Assembly (NCBI GenBank): GCA_028023455.1
Contig: JAQFVV010006199.1
Coordinates: 2,852,001 to 2,916,000 of the forward strand
DNA length: 64,000 bases
Direction of reading: 5' to 3'
Source of the DNA: Epiperipatus broadwayi
Taxonomy: Eukaryota; Onychophora; Udeonychophora; Euonychophora; Peripatidae
Under the pieces are notes generated by a model. It ran no database searches. It was not told where the DNA came from and saw only the letters and a program-made list of their open reading frames with translations. Made by a program: the position numbers and the translations under genes. Positions 61,311-64,000 of the stretch are shown here, in pieces (the first letter of the stretch is position 1; every line of letters begins with the position of its first letter).

Positions 61311-63217
61311 ACTGTTTGCTCAGAACATATTCTAGATGGCTCTAAAGCAGAGTACTGTAAGTTGGTTTAATGATAGATATCTTGGGTTCAAAACTTAGGG
61401 TATTAACATTTTAAACCATTAATTATTTAACGTAATAACAAGTAGACAATAAGTATGTGCATCTGTACCTAGAATTCTCTGTGCCTGAAAGCTAATTGTT
61501 TAAAGACCATAATGACCAGTGACTACTTTAGCTTTGCATGAAAATAAGATTCCCTAATGTATAATATAGTAGTCTAAAATATTGAATGTTTAATCATATT
61601 CTTTAGTTTTTATTCAAATTCTTTATTTTCACAGCAGTGATGCAAATGAAAGTTTAAAACGATCACACACGTTCTATAGCTTTAAATTTATTCTCAAATA
61701 AAATTTCTTGTTTTCAGTTTTCAAATTTATGCTGTCTTTACGCTTGCTCTATCTAGTGCTAAACTTGAAAATAATCGGTTATAATTATTAAAACCAAATA
61801 CACTCAACTGTTATTAATTAGATATAATCAGGTCTTAATAAAAAATGTAAAGCAGAATAGTAGTTTTATAATAACTAATTTAAATATCATTATAAGAAAT
61901 ATAAATGTGAATGACGAATAATTCAAAATTTTAATGACTTTTTGAATGAAATATCTGTGCTTTCCCCCCATTTTTCGAGGAAAAAAGAAAAAGAAATTAA
62001 CATTAATAAAGCAGTTTCCTCTTCTTTTTTTATCTTCATTGTTATTAAATTTTTTATCAAATCAGAAAGCTATTTATTTGAATTACTTCTGCACAGATTA
62101 GCATTCACTGACATTTATCTTTTTTAAAAACGGGCTAATAAGGCTTTGAATTTTTAAAATAGCTTAACTCTTGTAAAATATTTACGAAGGAACATTTACT
62201 CAAATAATGATACATTGCATACTAACTCAATTCTTTTTTTATGTATAGTACAGACAAGCACATTGCTGTGGGCTGACCACTATCAATTAAAATTTATATA
62301 GATATAATATCACAACTTCATTTCAGAGCTAGAAAGTATTAACTTGTATAGAAAGATGTAAATCTTTCCTATTTGTTAACTTAATCTGATTAGAAATCAT
62401 AAAAAAAAAAAAAAAAAAATTGTAAAAAGAAATCAGTTAAGTGTAAAAAAAAAAAAAAAAGAGGAAGAGTATTAAGGCAGAAGGAAATGAGCAAAACGAA
62501 GAGATTTTAAAAAGTTATAAAAATAACAAGCGAATTTTAAAAATCCAATTAAAAATGAGATCTAGAAACTGAAAAAAGTTAATTTAATTAGCTTCCGGAA
62601 CATTTTAATCATTTCTTGGATTGTAGTAATATTTATTTGATGAAAAGTATTTCATTAAAATTGTCATATTTTGAATTTAATTTATTAGATAAAGTATTAT
62701 GTTTGGAAAGATCAGTATTTTTTTTTTTTTAAAATAGTCAACAATGAGATGGTTTGACTCGATCACACAATAACGAATATGGCTTTAAACAATCTGAGAA
62801 AACAAAGAAAATTATAAATCATTCTAAAAAGTGCTATCCATATAATTTCATGACTCAATGCTGACATAGCAACTACAGCAATTTCCATATAGCATGTTGT
62901 GCATAACAGTTTTATTTACTTGATTAACATGTTTTTTTTTTTTTTTTGGTTTAGTTGAGAATTAATATAGAAATCTTTAGTTCTTGATTACCATTTTTCA
63001 CTACTCTAAAATATGCAAGATGATACTAAGAATGTTGTGGGAGGGAGAGGATATTGCAATATTATAACTTGGTAAATTATAATAATAACATAGTATTTAT
63101 TAGACCTATTACATGAGATTCTTTATTGATTTTTAAAAAAGAAAATTATAATCCAGTCTCAAATTTACAAATTTCAATTCTATGCAATCTCACAAGAGTG
63201 ACATATACAGAGTTTGA
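61311..63217. other. AT-rich spacer
   Basis: A-runs at 62401-62419 and 62443-62460. A weak B-box-like TGGGTTCAAAACTT near 61382 may be a SINE trace. No gene is recognised. Confidence 0.5.
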
Positions 63218-63270
63218 AATTCATCATTTAATAGTAAATACTCTATATATTTACTATTAAGTGATGAATT
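63218..63270. repeat. 23-bp-arm hairpin
   Basis: AATTCATCATTTAATAGTAA-type left arm (63218-63240) and its complement (63248-63270) match at 22 of 23 positions around a 7-nt loop. It may be a MITE remnant. Confidence 0.8.
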
Positions 63271-64000
63271 ACATATATCTGAAATATATAGTATGATTAT
63301 ATATTAAAGAAGTTTAGGAATGATATGCCCAATTAAAGTTTAATTTTCATCTGTACTTAAAAAGATTGGTTCAATAATTCATGCTTTCTTTTCAAATTAC
63401 TTCAGATAAACCTTTATATAAGAAGATGAGATAAAGTGAGAAGATAGTCCATTTTTTCTAAGAACAGAATTTTCATTTTCAATTTTAATATAATTATAAA
63501 TATAGCATTGCCAAGGGTAACCAAAATGGCGATTATAGCTAAATTATAATAAAACATGTTACTAAATTATAAAAATTGAAGCCAAATTTAAAATCAACTA
63601 AAAACATTCTTTAAAAAATTTGGGGGAATACCTCATAATAAAGTAAATAAATTGTTGGTAATATAGTGATAATTTCGGTGAATTGTATTTGGTTTAAAAT
63701 ACATGAAGACAAACTTTTACCTTCATAAAATAATAAAATGTGCATGTATGTATTTGTTTATGTGCATAACTCTAATATAAACCTGTTTTCCAGAAAGTAA
63801 AAATATATTTAAGAAAAGCCATAGAGATAACAAATAAGCACATAAAATATGAGAATAGTTAATTTAGAAATTTTAGTCTTGTTGTTTTTAGTAAAATTAG
63901 TAAAAATTTATCATCCTGTGTAAAAATAAATAAGCAGATATTTGTTGTGATAATAATATTATTTGAAATAATGGTTTTATATAAATTCTATAATAAATAT
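63271..64000. other. AT-rich spacer to the window end
   Basis: Nothing recognised. Confidence 0.5.

Overview
The window is a 64 kb, strongly AT-rich stretch of animal nuclear DNA in which I find no intact host gene. It has the look of a large invertebrate genome. Its features are long microsatellites, tRNA-derived SINEs, dead non-LTR retrotransposons of two or three kinds, a dead Penelope-like element and many hairpin-shaped repeats. A TTAGGG-like degenerate array and an RTE-type LINE of a kind abundant in molluscs fit a mollusc, perhaps a cephalopod. That assignment is an inference and not secure.

Layout. 1-9 kb: AT-rich spacer with two long hairpins (about 0.42-0.72 and 3.13-3.59 kb) and a hammerhead-bearing repeat cluster (3.8-4.7 kb). 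9.98-11.48 kb, minus strand: a badly decayed Penelope-like element with RT and GIY-YIG remnants. 11.76-12.97 kb: an element with inverted ends enclosing a TTAGGG-like array. 15.8-16.65 kb: two tRNA-derived SINEs facing each other. 20.1-20.7 kb: trinucleotide microsatellites, including about 300 bp of (TTA)n. 22.0-27.1 kb, plus strand: a fairly young two-ORF LINE cut off by a 500-N gap. 27.6-29.3 kb: a broken, intronless coiled-coil reading frame. 29.9-31.1 kb: an LTR-like unit. 39.9-40.7 kb: the decayed 3' end of another LINE. 41.0 and 42.8 kb: long hairpins. 43.6-45.06 kb: a large head-to-head palindrome carrying hammerhead motifs. 45.6-49.0 kb, minus strand: a fossil RTE-type LINE interrupted by a 663-bp insertion. 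50.0-52.3 kb: a candidate solo LTR. 54.4-54.8 kb: another hammerhead repeat with an 11-bp target duplication. 55.2-55.65 kb: a long (TATC)n/(TCTG)n tract. 58.8-59.8 kb and 60.9-61.3 kb: two more hammerhead families.

The most interesting signal is a set of four repeat families whose only conserved common feature is a hammerhead ribozyme fold. Each has the CUGAUGA core, a short stem II, GAA, a very short and mostly self-complementary stem III, and a two-part stem I with a 3-nt internal loop on the 5' strand. The primary sequences of stems I and III differ between families while the pairing is kept. Two families have motifs in direct repeat about 405 and 469 nt apart, the arrangement known from retrozymes and Penelope-like elements. 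Most loci are also arranged head to head, so their transcripts would fold into long double strands. A Penelope-like fossil lies in the same window, but I cannot show that it mobilised these repeats.
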